Shown piece by piece: positions 23,161 to 42,399 of a DNA stretch of 64,000 nt (its first letter is position 1; every line of letters starts with the position of its first letter). This DNA comes from Raphanus sativus (lineage: Eukaryota > Streptophyta > Magnoliopsida > Brassicales > Brassicaceae), in NCBI RefSeq assembly GCF_000801105.2, contig NC_079518.1:16100800-16164799 (forward strand), in the 5' to 3' direction. The notes beneath the pieces are model-generated. The model worked only from the letters and a program-made list of their open reading frames with translations. It searched no databases and had not been told where the DNA came from. A program made the translations under genes and the position numbers.

Positions 23161-23199
23161 ATTTACATCGAAGAACAAAGAGGGATAGCTGAGTCTTGT

Positions 23200-24385
23200 C
23201 TAGCTAGATTGCTCCGATATTCTTGCCTTCTTCGAGGGTGGTGTATCGAAAAGTCCCGGCTCGGTTGGCTGCAATGCTGTCTGAGCATCTGGGGATACGA
23301 ATCCGAGTGGATTAGCTGAAAAGAAAACAAAACAACCAAAATGTTAACCAATGTTCCTTGAGTACATTGCCTGAGACTATCACACAAAAAAAAATCAAGA
23401 TGAAGCTGCTGAGGTGTAAGTGGTTTGTAAAGAACACAATAAAGGATGTGGGTTTTCTGATATTTCCTTATAAAAACTCTCAACAAAACTTAGGCAACAG
23501 TTGATATAGGTGGGGGGAAACATACCTTCAATAGCTGCAGGGGTGTCACTTGGTTCTATTGGCCGAGCTGGGCGCTTCCTTACATAGTTCTCCTGCAGAG
23601 GTTTCGGGACTTGGAACGAAAACTGTGAAAGCTTCACTCCTTCACTTATGTATTCCGGGTTCTCATTCAAGTACCTGCAAGCCAGTGAATGAGCTTATTA
23701 GGGTGCTAACTATATGTCACACTAACAACAAAATTTGTAAATCATCACAAAACTAACTTTTGGACCTCCACATTGGATCGAAGCTTCTTGCCCGAAGGAG
23801 TAACATAATATCTGAAAGATAAAAAAAAAAAAGAATTAAAAATAACGTTACAAGACTAATCTGTGACTATATAAACAAAAAGGAGAGAAAGAAACCTACA
23901 CATCAGCAAATTTGGTACCGCCTTCACCTCTAATCCGGAGTTGGCGTTGCCAGCCAGTGGGCGGGCGAGAGATACTAGGCCTATCGATAGCCCAGACACG
24001 GGTTCCATCTTGAGAGATATCTTCAGGGACATCACAAGTCACGTTTGGCTTCCACTCGCAAGCCGTTTCGCAGTAAAACGGCTTTTCGAGAATCTGTTCC
24101 CTTATCTCTTCGTACTTGTGCATCGAAGGCATTACCCTCCACTTGAAACAAGTTGCACACTGAACCGTAAAAGCCCCAATGGAAGGACACTGTGATTTGT
24201 GCTGCGAACAAGGCTGAGATTGGTTATTATTAGGTTCTTCTTCGGTTTCATTCCCCTTGGGCTCATAAAGAACCAACTGATTCACGCTCGCAGAGGAAGG
24301 GGCAACACTTGCTTCCTCGTTACACTGTTCGGTTCGTTTCCATGGGAGGCCTGCGACGACATAACTCAAATACAGAACAGCCTCC
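23200..24385 (-). CDS. MBD2: Methyl-CpG-binding-domain protein with CW zinc finger (MBD2-like)
   Basis: Four coding exons: from about 24385 to 23900, 23758-23811, 23526-23674 and 23200-23315 (stop TAG). The CW-type zinc finger (CPSIGAFTVQCATCFKWR, WRVMPSMHKYEEIRE, CETACEWKPNVTCDVPED) precedes the MBD (RPPTGWQRQLRIRGEGG, FADV, YYVTPSGKKLRSNVEVQKYL). The tail has FVRKRPAR-like basic residues and PPSKKARI. The CW finger reads histone H3K4 state; plant MBD2-type proteins have lost or show weak mCpG binding. The N-terminus is unsettled: the codon matching the family's MNQLVLY methionine is GTG here, and upstream exons near 24600-24713 do not join in phase. Resemblance is strongest to At5g35330. 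Confidence 0.88.
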
Positions 24386-24389
24386 TGTA

Positions 24390-24715
24390 ATAAATGAGTT
24401 CACATCATGCAAAAGAAACACAGTGATAAGATAGAATCAGCTCATTCGTTAGAAACCCTAGCATGAACAGATTCATTCAAAATTACAATGTAAATGGAAC
24501 CAACAAGAGAGAGACAAGATCCGTAGACATATCATCGAAAGATTAAATCGTTAAGGAGAAGAAGAAGAAGAAGGATCATTACACGAAGAGAAGATGGGGT
24601 TCAGAGAGAATCCGGGGAGGCTCCCTCTACAGATTTTTTGATAATCCGACAATCTCAGGGAACCAATTCGAACAAGAGCTGCTTTTAGATTTGTTGGGTG
24701 CTGTTGTCGAGACAT
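24390..24715 (-). promoter_or_regulatory. 5' leader region of the MBD2-like gene
   Basis: An acceptor (TTTATTACAG) ends the intron at 24386. An ATG-containing stretch at 24600-24713 (MSRQQHPTNLKAAL...) looks like the first exon, but none of its obvious donors joins the coding exon without a stop. It may be untranslated leader, or the gene may use a start I cannot see. Confidence 0.35.
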
Positions 24716-25184
24716 AAATAAGAAAGAGAGAGAAATATAAAAATGATTTCATTCCCTTTTTGCATAAATATGTTAGCTTAAAAAGACATGTTACAGTCAA
24801 TATTTTTTGATGCTATCACTTGTTTTGAAAAGATTTGTTAGCATAAATGGATTATGTTTCTTTCTAGCTCATTGTATAAAACTTGCATCTCACCTGTTTT
24901 TTAATATAAATTTCAGACAAAAACAAGGCAATATCTTTGACTACCTATTTCAATTGCAATTTTTTATTCCTAAATATTATAATTCCCTTTTCATAAATAT
25001 TTTTTAAGAGGCAATTCGAATTTATTCGTTATTGTTGTATAGTAAGGATTGCTAGTTTGTGTTCATATTTTTTTTCGAAATCTTTCGTGTATTTGAAACA
25101 TTTTTTTGGATATGGCAGATTTCATGTTAGGACTGATTTTGTTTCCACCGTAGTGATATTGGATGGAACCGTCAATCTTGAAAT

Positions 25185-25280
25185 TATACTGATTTTTATT
25201 TATCAGTTTAACCTTGTTCAATGATAGTTAAGTATACTGATTTTTATTTATTAGTTTAACCTTGTTCAATGATAGTTAAG
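25185..25280. repeat. Tandem duplication, 2 x 48 bp
   Basis: TATACTGATTTTTATTTAT followed by AGTTTAACCTTGTTCAATG and ATAGTTAAG occurs twice head to tail (25185-25232 and 25233-25280), with one base difference. Confidence 0.9.
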
Positions 25281-25409
25281 TAAAAGTTTACTCGAAACGA
25301 AATTGAGAAAACTAATAAATAAAAACACATATATATGAGAATTATTATTGTATTTTCATTAATTATATTTGAAGTCCACATGATGTTATTGGAACGAGAA
25401 CACCTAATA

Positions 25410-25648
25410 CTCCTTCCGTTTCGAATTATTTGTTGTTTTAAAGTAGAATTTTCGTTTTAAAATAAGTGTCGTTTTCGGTTTTCAATGCAAATTTTTTTGA
25501 TAATATTCTCTACTTTGTTTTTCTATTGGTTGATATATGATTAGGTATATTGATAATAGTATTTTTGTTTTGAAAATAAGTAAAATTAAATATTTTTTTA
25601 ATATGTGTGCATAAATTTAGAACGACAAATAATATAAAACGGAGGGAG
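25410..25648. mobile_element. Stowaway (Tc1/mariner) MITE (239 bp)
   Basis: Inverted ends CTCCTTCCGTTT and the complement of CTCCCTCCGTTT extend imperfectly over about 37 bp. They are flanked by TA on both sides. The interior is AT-rich and non-coding. Confidence 0.85.
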
Positions 25649-25699
25649 TATATTTTATTTCAAGACAAAACCAGTTTGGTATAACTAATGATTTGTATC

Positions 25700-26260
25700 A
25701 GTGACACTTGTTCTTACTAATTTCTAGTGCAAAAGATCATTAGTTATTTACTCTTCGATAACATAATATTTTTTTTCAAATAAGTTTTAATAAAATAAAG
25801 CACTAAAAAGACTACTTACTTTTATTACAATATGTACTATATATATTTCACAAATATCAAAATTTTGGAAAAAAAATTTCACAAAGATAAATTTTATCTT
25901 TTTTATAAAATTTTCATGATTTAATAAAAGTGAACTGTAAACTCAGAAAAACTTAATTGAATTTATTGAGTTTCTATTAGTTTTTTTTTCTCTATTAGTT
26001 TAACTTTTAAATTTATTAATTATCACAATGATATATTTATGATATATATTTAACGTGTCTCTTTATTATGTGTGAACAAATAAACAATAATATCTTTATG
26101 TAGTGAAACGAAAAAAATATATTTTTGTTGGCTAAATACAATAGTTTGTTATCCGAAAAATAAAATTTGTAACTAATTTAGATCAATCACAGTGAAAACC
26201 CTATTTAATACAACCATTACATATAATCATCAAACATCATATAATCATGTTTTAACAATC
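25700..26260. other. AT-rich intergenic sequence
   Basis: Nothing recognised. Confidence 0.6.
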
Positions 26261-26269
26261 TAGTAATAG

Positions 26270-26921
26270 ATCTATGTATTTCACACATCAAGTACCAAGT
26301 TATATATCATATATATAAATATATATAGTTATGGATCTATAGAAACAACAACATGCAGGGATGACTGATCAACTTAGAGACTTGTACCATGATGAGTGAA
26401 TGATAGATGGCAATAAAATTGCAACAAGTCCTAATCTTAGCCTAGATATGTGAATTGAGAGATGAGACGAAGTAGATATGCATTCTACAGATCCTCACAA
26501 AATAGATCTACAAGTAACAAGGGTCAGTTAATTTCCACCTAAACCCTATATCAGAGATCTAGAAGAAGAAAGAGATAAGAGAGAACAAATAGAGAGTGAT
26601 TACGGTTTCCTTACCCTCACTAATTGTTGGATATAGAAGAAAGAGAGTAAATGATTCAAGGAAACGACGATAAAGGCCCAAAACAAGGCGAGATCTCTTC
26701 TTCGGCGAGGCTACACGGTGATCTGTGGTGCTTGATGGCCGGCGGTTGCTCCCTCTCCAATTGGGCAAGACTCCACTGTGTTTTATCTTTATAGAGAAAA
26801 ATCTGAAGACTGCCTCCTTTTTGTAGAAGAGTAAAGGGAAAACCCTAGGGTTTTCTCTACTTGAGCCATAACATCATTGGGCTGCCTCATTATTAATTGG
26901 GCCAAGGCCCGGGATGTGACA
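26270..26921 (-). mobile_element. Gypsy-type 3' LTR (approximate left edge)
   Basis: On the minus strand TGTCACATCCCGGGCC opens at 26921, directly after a purine tract (GAGGAGAGT), as expected for a polypurine tract next to a 3' LTR. The LTR includes leader-like sequence with CCCTAGGGTTTTCC and a stretch resembling a 5' UTR. The left edge was not pinned down. Confidence 0.55.
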
Positions 26922-28130
26922 ACTCTCCTCATTAAACAAGAATTCACCCCCTCCCCCCGAATTCACGTCAACATCCGCTGGTATCACAACACTCGGAAAC
27001 AACTATGGATAACACTATCACATTTGTGACTCTGGCTCCAAATCTCCTCATAGATTCCATCTCTCTCCCGACTCATAGATCATATGGAATTGTTGCATGA
27101 AAACTCTGCCAATGGTAGAAACTGACCCCAAATTCTTTTCCAATCAAGTACACAAGCTATTATAGCACGTCCTAAAGTTCTGTATCATCCGCTTATACTG
27201 TCCATCTGTCTATGGATGATAAGCCGTGCTAAGGTGTACCTTTGTACATAGTGACTTCTAAAAGGCCTGCCAGAATGCTCCTATAAACTTTAGGTCACCG
27301 TCTGATACGATGTTTGCCGGCACTCCATGTAATCGTACCGATACTTCCAGATATTTTTTTCTGAACGATCTGCTTCGTGAGTCTTGGTAGCTACAAATGT
27401 GCAGATTTGGTGAGTCTATCCATGATCACCCAAATCGTGTCCTTCTTTCTAGTTGTTTATGGCAATCCGGTAACGAAGTCTATTTTCACCATATCCCACT
27501 TCCATTCGGGTAATGGAAACTCTTGTAATAGCCCACTTGGCGATTGCCTTTCTCCTTTGACCATCTGGCAAGTATGCACTGCAAAGTCCAAGTGGCAACA
27601 TCCCGCTTCATACCTTCCCGTTGGTAATAGCGTTTCAAGTTCTGATACATCTTGGTGCTTCCCGGATGTATAGAAAACTGAGAGTTGTGCGCCTGACGCA
27701 AAATCTCGTCCTTCAGATCTTTATTATTCATCAGACACACCCTATTTTTGAATTGGTAAGTTCCATTTGTGGTGGTGTGATATCTAACAACCTCATTTGC
27801 AATCATTCTTTGCCATGAATCATATCCTTGTTAATCCTTGTTGAGCTTTACTGATCCTTTCTAGCAAGTCTGCTTGATCTAAGTCATCCAATGCGGTTAT
27901 CTTATCCTCAACGGTAGTAGTAGATAGCCGTAAACTAGCCAAAGTGACAAACAAATCTTGCACCTCTTTTGTCTCAGAGACGTTGACCTTACGTCTTATG
28001 AGGGCGTCAACCACTTGGTTTGCTTTCCCTGGGTGGTAGACGATATCTAGATTGTAGTCTGCCAATAACTCCATCCATATGCGTTGCCTCAGATTTAGGT
28101 CTGCTTGAGTAAATATGTACTTCAAACTTT
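26922..28130 (-). mobile_element. Ty3/Gypsy polyprotein remnant (RNase H and integrase N-terminus)
   Basis: Two minus-strand frames carry Gypsy motifs. At 27820-28125: the RNase H end and connector ([20 protein letters not shown] then [10 protein letters not shown]). At 27486-27806: the integrase zinc-binding region ([39 protein letters not shown], with the last Cys pair damaged: TLQCILARW). Frames are broken by stops and shifts, and the rest of the integrase toward 26990 is degraded further. Confidence 0.8.
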
Positions 28131-28595
28131 TATGGTCTGTAAAAACTTCATCTTCTCACAATAGAGATATGACCTCTAAATCTTAAGTCCAAACACAACT
28201 GCACCTAACTCCAAACCATGTATGGGGTAATTGACCTCACACGGCTTCAGTTGTCTTGAAAGTTGGGGATTTGTTTAGCATTTTACCGTTTCATTAGAGA
28301 TATGTCAAATTCAGCCAAGAAAAAATAACAGATTGTTTTCTATTACCGAGTAAGACTCCACTTCGTAAAGTATTGTTAAATTCACTTATTATGTTGTGTA
28401 TTTATCAAAATATAGTTAATATACATTATATAAATATTTGTGTATTGATTTTAATATCATTTTTGATTAATGATGTTTTTTCCAAAAACTAGACAAATAC
28501 AATATCATCCCTTTATATATTCCGAATATGAAAATGAATAATATAGAGAAAAATATTTCTTTTTGTAGAAAAATTTCAACACATATTGAAAGAGT

Positions 28596-28793
28596 ATGCT
28601 AATCTGTGAGGGCATACTATCTCTCCTCAGGAAAAAATGTCCATTCAAAGTTTTTGAGAAAGTTAATGAAAATGCATACCATTTATACTTGCCAAGTGAG
28701 TTTAACATTTCACATATAATTGATATTGCTGATTTATCTCATTTGATGCAAATTCACCAATTTTTAGGAAAAAACCTTCTCATGAGTGTGTAA
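28596..28793 (+). mobile_element. Gypsy integrase C-terminal fragment
   Basis: A plus-strand frame with CPFKVFEKVNENAYHLYLPS and EFNISHIIDIADLSHL matches the segment after the integrase core in plant Gypsy elements. It is opposite in orientation to the remnant at 27-28 kb, so it derives from a separate or inverted insertion. Confidence 0.65.
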
Positions 28794-29285
28794 GAGAGAG
28801 GAAATGGTGTTGACTGCCCATGTATATGGACCAAGAGCTAATACTGGAGGTCAAAGAAGCTCTAAGGACAGTCCAAGAACATGAGAGTTATAGAAGGGTT
28901 CAACAAAGAAATATCGACCTACCTAACTACAATGCCACGTCCAGCCACTCTGAGAATCCCACCTAAAGTTAGTAACCACTAAAGAAAAATCGACTGCAAC
29001 AGGGTTAGCCTTAACATAATATTGAGCATTAAAGATTCTCATCCTCAAAGTACATAAGGTACACATATTTATTTTCCTGGAGAATGTGCCAAAAACATAC
29101 TGAATGACTCAGTAATTTGACTGGAACCCCAATACGCAAAACCCACTGATATAGTATTACGTACATCACTTCAATGTTGTGATTACAGTTACACTACAAA
29201 AAACAATAACATAACAACGTTTCCACTTATTTTACAGCAAATATTGATATAGGAACTATGCATGAAGGTAATTAAACATTCGTCT

Positions 29286-36742
<7,457 letters not shown>

Positions 36743-36839
36743 GATTGGGTTTCTTCGGTTTGCGTTTGTGCACAATTCATGTGAAATAAAAGTAAGTTGA
36801 TATTGGCGCGAAACAGACGATGGGTTTGTGGCGAGTTAC

Positions 36840-36875
36840 GACGCGTTGACGGGTGACTATAAAAAGTCAAGGTCC
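36840..36875 (-). promoter_or_regulatory. W-box cores upstream of the CRK
   Basis: TTGAC cores occur on the plus strand at 36846-36850 and on the minus strand at 36866-36870 (CCTTGACTTTT), about 100-130 bp before the start codon. WRKY factors bind TTGAC(C/T), and CRK genes are often WRKY-controlled; regulation here is inferred. Confidence 0.4.
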
Positions 36876-36899
36876 TAAGTAAACGCGACCAACTTTTCT

Positions 36900-37222
36900 T
36901 GAGCTACCAAGAGGAAAAAAGACAATTGGAAAACTAGTCTTGTTATTACTACTAGATTATTCACCCGCCCTACACGCTTTTTATATAATTATTTGTAAGC
37001 ACGACCAATATTTTTAGAATAGAAAATTTTTATATAATAAATTTTAAGTTAATTTTGTTTTTATAAACTTGTTAGGTTAGCAATTTTCTATTAATTATCT
37101 ATTAATTTTTTGAATATATATGATTTTTCATGGTTTAACATACTTAATACATGATGTTTTATTAGCATGTTTTGATATTAATTTCTAAACCGTTATCATA
37201 GATAACAAGTTATGTACTTTAG

Positions 37223-37272
<50 letters not shown>

Positions 37273-38500
37273 GTTTCAAAATTATAGGACTTTGAATATT
37301 TAGACTTTGAATTATAGTTTTCTTGTTTGTCTTACAAACATATATCATATGAAATTAATTTTTCTATATTAAATTTATATTTCTGTTAGTTTTAATTTTA
37401 TTGTGAATTATATTACTATCTTTAATCTATTGTAAATAAAACTTGTTAGACATAAGTTTGATGTTATTTTTCTACTAAATTAGCATATATATCAATTAAT
37501 ATTTTGATCTTTTCCTTTTTCATTTTATCTTTATTTATTGTTTTACATTTTCTTTTAGTATACATAATTTTATAATTTTTTCCACTCTTTAATATTTTTG
37601 CTTTTTAAAAGAATATTTAGCGATTTTAAAAATTGTTTTGTTTTCCAAATAATTAGTTTATATATCAAGTTAATCTCTTTTACCGAGTTCCTCCTTTTGT
37701 TATTTTAACTTGAACCTTTTCTAAAGATAAATAAGTATTTAATGTCTTGATAATTTATAGATATTAAAATAATATAGTGATTTGACATATTTTTTTTAAA
37801 AAACAAATTAGATGTGAACATATTCTTTTTGAGTCTTTGAAGTTTTGCATTCTTTACAATAAATTGTTTTCTTACTCTTAGTAATATTTATATTATTTTC
37901 AAATATTTAAAATAAATATGAATTAATTTTATTGAAATTATTTTATTAATATATTTCATTATAATTGATTAAAAAGTATTACATGTTAAGAAAAATTTTT
38001 ATTTAGTAAAACGGTTTATGTCAAATTTCCAAATAGCTGATATACACATCAAATTAATCTATATAAATGATTTTTTATTTTTTATTTAAAATTATTTAAT
38101 ATTAATTTTAAAGAAGTACTTTTTCAAAACTCTTCATATTCTTAGATTAAGACACTAATATAGAATATTTTATCATTAATGAAAATCTAGTTGAACATTT
38201 TTAATATCATATAGTCTTAAATTTGACATTTTATTCACAATGCGGCTTGTCTGCGAACTTGTGGTGCAAAGAAGTCTTGCATTCTTTTATTTTTATATCT
38301 TCCTTTGTATTTTTTTGTTAACTTTAAAATATTTACTATAGATATCAAGTTCATTCTTTTAATAATTTTTTATTTTTCAATCTATCTTTATTTTGTATTT
38401 TAGGGAATCAGTTTTTGTGTGGAAATACTGTTAGTTTAAAAATATTTAATTAAGATAGTGATCTGTTATATTTTAATTTGATAGATTAAAATTCTGTGGA
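36900..38500. other. AT-rich intergenic sequence with (AT)n microsatellite
   Basis: An uninterrupted AT repeat lies at about 37227-37269. The rest is very AT-rich. I see no gene. Confidence 0.7.
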
Positions 38501-38552
38501 ATTTTTAAGTGGTTTATAACCTCAACTTTTGTACACTATAAATTTGTATAGC

Positions 38553-38912
38553 TCATATGCTTTTCTCTCGGTTAATGTACATGTTAGTTTTGTAATTGAC
38601 CTTTTTATGAGTTTCATTTAGTAGATTTTTGGAAAAATTGTGACAAGACATTTGGGGGAAAAAAACTTGTATGTTACAAGAAATCTTTGAGGTGTCACAA
38701 AGTCTACTCATGTCAGTTTTGTAATTAATAAAATTATAGAACATTTTTAAAAAGTTTAAGAAATTTTGGAAGAAGTTTCCTCGTGGGCAGGCTTTCTTGA
38801 TGTCTGCTCGATTTTTTTTCAATGATTTTGACCAAAATTTGGTTTTGAAAGAAGACTTCATGGGAAGTGTGCTTCTCCCAAAATCTACTTTTATAAAATC
38901 AAACATAGTCAA
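38553..38912 (-). other. Spurious-looking frame in repeat-like sequence
   Basis: A 119-codon frame is open but Lys/Asn/Phe-rich with no domain. The surrounding sequence (GAAGAAGTTTCCTCGTGGGC, GGGAAGTGTGCTTCTCCC) looks like a dispersed repeat. I do not consider it a gene. Confidence 0.5.
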
Positions 38913-39140
38913 TTGTAAAATTACTCTGAGCGGATTTGTAAGATACTTCGAAGAATTTAAGTGATATCAAAGATCTAATAGTAGACTTTTTTAGAAATTT
39001 TCTAGAAAATTTCAAATTTCTGCAAGAAAACTCGATAATTAAAATTTCTGATTATGAGAGGTTTACTCTGAAAAACTCTATTTTGAAAAATATAAAACTA
39101 ACACACTAATTCAGAAAGGAGATTTTTCAAGAAATTTATT

Positions 39141-39394
<254 letters not shown>

Positions 39395-39839
39395 CGAACG
39401 CGAACCGTTATTTAGGTTCTTTCTTTTGCTATTTATCTTCAATAATGAAACTGTTAAAGGTGAAATCATGGCGATTAAGAGACAAAATTGAGACTGTAGT
39501 TCCATTCATGACGGTGAAACTGCGGCGGCTCAGAAACAAAAATGTTAGAATCTCATTTTTTTTGTTTTTTATTAGATCTGGATTCTTTATTTGAATCTTA
39601 ACTTTAGCTTTTTTTATTAGATCTAGGAAGTGAAGACGGTAATCAGAAGTGAAGCTGCAGCAGTTCCGTCTAAGATATCAGCATAAGAAGAATAAAAACA
39701 GTCGAAAGTGATGGAAACAATGTAAACGAAAGATCTCTGGGTTTTTTATATATTTAGAGTTCATTGTGTTCTTCCATTTTATTGAATGATTTCTGGATTT
39801 TATTGTTCTTCTCTTGGTTTTATTTTTAGATCTGAATTA

Positions 39840-40150
39840 GGTAGAGCTTGTATAGCTAGGTAGAACTCACTAAAACTTAGTAGGACTTTTATAGCACTCA
39901 GTAAAAATCTGTCAGTATTACTAAGTGCAACTCAATAAAACTTTGTATGCATTACTAAGTGTAGCGCAGTTGAACTCGGTATAACTAACTTACTCTGTAG
40001 TACTCAGTATTACGCAGTATAACTCAGTCAAACTTTTTATAGCTAACTCAGCAGTACTCAGCATTAAGCAGTGTAACTCACTAAAACTCAGTATAATTAA
40101 CTTCGGTAGTACTAGGTATAACAAAATATAAATCAGTGTAATTAAGTAAA
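39840..40150. repeat. Degenerate short tandem repeat (AACTCAGTA-like)
   Basis: More than twenty variants of ACTCAGTA / ACTAAGTG / AACTCAGT are spaced roughly 10-20 bp apart (for example TAACTCAGTC, GTACTCAGCA, AACTCACTAAAACTCAGTAT). There is no coding potential. Confidence 0.7.
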
Positions 40151-40417
40151 ACTATATCAAATATACATTTTTTACATTATTAATGCATTATTGAATGATA
40201 AATTGTAAATTTCAAGAAAATGATTTTATTTACTGAAATTATATTGGTCAAAAGATGTGAGAAGAAATTAATTACAAAATTAGTATGTTTTCTTAATATG
40301 TGTGGAAATTCTAAAATGTGGATTTTTTTGAAACGAAAGAAATATAAAAGTTAAATTAATATAGCATCAAAAATAACTTACAATCAAATGTTTTATGGAA
40401 CTTTTGTTAATGAAGTC

Positions 40418-40490
40418 TGTCTATGAAGTTTGCGATGAAGTCTATTGATGAAGTTTGATGATGAAGTTTGTCGTTGATGTTGCAACATAT
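40418..40490. repeat. GATGAAGT repeat cluster
   Basis: GAAGTCTGTC, GATGAAGTCTATTGATGAAG and TTTGATGATGAAGTTTGTCG form a short degenerate array. A similar word set recurs at 41636-41690. Confidence 0.6.
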
Positions 40491-40749
40491 TCATATCCGG
40501 AAATTTTGAAAATCTAAAGATCTGGATATAAAAAAAGGCATAACATAATTTCAAATATGAAAAATTGTTAGAAATTTTACAGCTAAATTAATACCAAAAA
40601 CATACATACCCACATAAATCAAAATAAATACTTTTATTTGGATAAAAATATAACATCCTTGTTTGTGGTATATAATGAAAAGCTTAATATAGTTTGATTT
40701 AATTATCTATGTCACCAAAGTACACTTATATTTTTGATCAATTGTCTAG

Positions 40750-40806
40750 ATGGAACTCTGAATTTAAGCATGTTTGAGTTGGAGTAGTAGAAGGATTTGA
40801 TGTCCT
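40750..40806 (+). ncRNA. 5S rRNA-like sequence in the left LTR
   Basis: GGAACTCTGAATTTAAGCAT then GTTTGAGTTGGAGTAGTAGA and AGGATTTGATG follow the 5S order AACTCC..AGTTAAGCGTG..GAGTAGTA..AGGATGGGTGA with scattered changes. It is not a functional 5S gene; the 5' half is not recognisable. Confidence 0.65.
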
Positions 40807-41149
40807 ATCGTTTCACGATATTATGCGGGTGATGTATCAAATCACAAAGAAATGTTATGTGGTGATTGCATGATCAGTTAATAAGATTTGGAGCTTCTAA
40901 TAACTCAATGCACCATATTGGCACAGGATAGGGTCCTCGGGCTGAGTGAACGGGGTGAAAGGCCTATTAGGCGTGGGTGGACAAGAATTTATAAGTGGGT
41001 ATTAGAGATGAACCCAGATGAATGTACAGTTCTGAGTGGGTTCACAGTAACATGGGTGAATGGTAAGATCTCGGCCTGTGGTATATAGTGAAAGGTTTAA
41101 TATAATTGATTAGGCTACCTTTGCCACCAAATTTCACTTACCTTTACGG

Positions 41150-41215
41150 TCATACATCAAAAAAACTCCAGAGTTAAGCGTGTTTTAGCTATAATAGTGG
41201 AAGGATGAGTGAGAT
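41150..41215 (+). ncRNA. 5S rRNA-like sequence in the right LTR
   Basis: GGTCATACATC, then AACTCCAGAGTTAAGCGTG, then AATAGTGGAAGGATGAGTGA. This covers the Pol III box A (AGTTAAGCGTG) and box C (AGGATGGGTGA) regions of 5S rRNA and is the better preserved copy. Confidence 0.7.
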
Positions 41216-42020
41216 ATCATGTTGTGATATCATGTAAATGAGGTCAAAGTACGAAGAAAGCTCATGTTGTGATTACATGGTCAATAACAAATATTTCGAG
41301 CCTCTGAAAAATTAATACACCACCCATCGCACAAAATGGAGGCCACATACTGAGTAATTGGGCATAGGAGGCCAATTACCTGTGGACGGTTGGGGTGTTA
41401 CAATACACACCAAAATAAAATAAAATTATCAAGTCAGAAGATCTATATCTTACTTTCTTGAGAGAGAAATGTGAAACTATGAAAACACAAAATTTTGAAA
41501 ACTACATTAATAAGAAAACACATATACTGATTGAATATATTAATTTATTCGGATTTAACACACACAAAATATGTAAAAATGAAATCCTACCAATTTTTAC
41601 ATTATGCATAACATACTTCACATGCTGTCTGCTCGAGAAGACTTTGAGTGAAGTCTGATCCAAAAATCTGCTAATGAAGTCCGATATATCGTGCCAACAT
41701 CTGAAAAATACGAAAAAATTGAAAAAGTTGAAAATGATTCCAAAAAGAGGAACCTTAAAAATAACTATTTAAACTGAAATAATAAGAAAGTAATCACATT
41801 AAGTTGAATATATAGAATTTATCGAATCTAACAAACAATACTATGCATCTAAAATCCGTTTTAGGAGGAGAATATGAAAACTATGAAATAAAAAACTTGC
41901 AAAAATAAGATAGAGTTGTGAGAAAAACGTGAGACAAATATATAATACATTAATATAAAGTGGAGTATTTTTAAGTTCAAAGAGATTAAAAAATTTTAGA
42001 GAGAAATAAATATGCTTTTG

Positions 42021-42353
42021 TTGCAGCCCTTATAGTACCAAACCAGTGGGAACATCGACACCCTTAACTTAAGAGAAAGTGAAGCAGCTTAGAGTTCCAA
42101 TCATAGTTGCAAATAGTAAGTATTTATCATTGTAAAAGCTAACACGTGTTGTGGGATATGCCATGAAAGCATGAAGGCAAGAATAGGAAGGTTAGATATG
42201 AAAGTGATTCATGATACCGTTCGAATGAGGGTAAAACATGGAGGAAAAATGATGTGGCCATTGAAGTGTCAGTAAGCAAGTGTTCCAAGCCTCCAGAAAT
42301 TTAATACACCACCGAGTGAACAGACATTGGACCTACTAATGGGGACGGTCACA
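42021..42353 (+). repeat. Diverged solo LTR of the same 5S-bearing family
   Basis: TTGCAGCCCTTATAG at the start, CCAAGCCTCCAGAAATTTAA then TACACCACC near 42285, and GGGGACGGTCACA at the end parallel the 41061-41402 block (GAGCCTCTGAAAAATTAATA then CACCACC; GACGGTTGGGGTGTTACA). The 5S-like part is barely recognisable. Confidence 0.5.
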
Positions 42354-42399
42354 AAAAAGAAGGTGGGCAGAGAAGTTCATATACTTGTTTTCTACCTTT

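Larger units (their letters stand above)
40649..41402 (+). mobile_element. Cassandra-like TRIM retroelement with 5S-RNA-like LTRs
   Basis: Two related blocks, about 40649-40994 and 41061-41402, lie head to tail with a 66-bp spacer. The second ends GGGTGTTACA, and both start with a TGGTAA/TATAACATC-type sequence followed by GTGGTATATA. Both carry a 5S rRNA-like segment. The spacer has TGGGTATTAGAG (compare the tRNA-Met primer site TGGTATCAGAG) directly after the first block. Paired short LTRs with 5S sequence, a primer site and almost no interior match Cassandra TRIM elements. No frame of retroviral type is present. Confidence 0.65.

Noticed and set aside
24600..24713. MSRQQHPTNLKAALVRIGSL as the N-terminus of the MBD2-like protein
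   Set aside because: None of the plausible donors joins the next exon without an immediate stop.
29193..29225. CACTACAAAAAACAATAAC, similar to a CACTA terminal repeat
   Set aside because: No partner end or subterminal repeats within reach, and it lies in the 3' flank of the CRK; a chance match cannot be excluded.
41150..41215. A true 5S rRNA gene
   Set aside because: The 5' half is not recognisable, box C is altered and there is no 5S-type spacer or tandem array.
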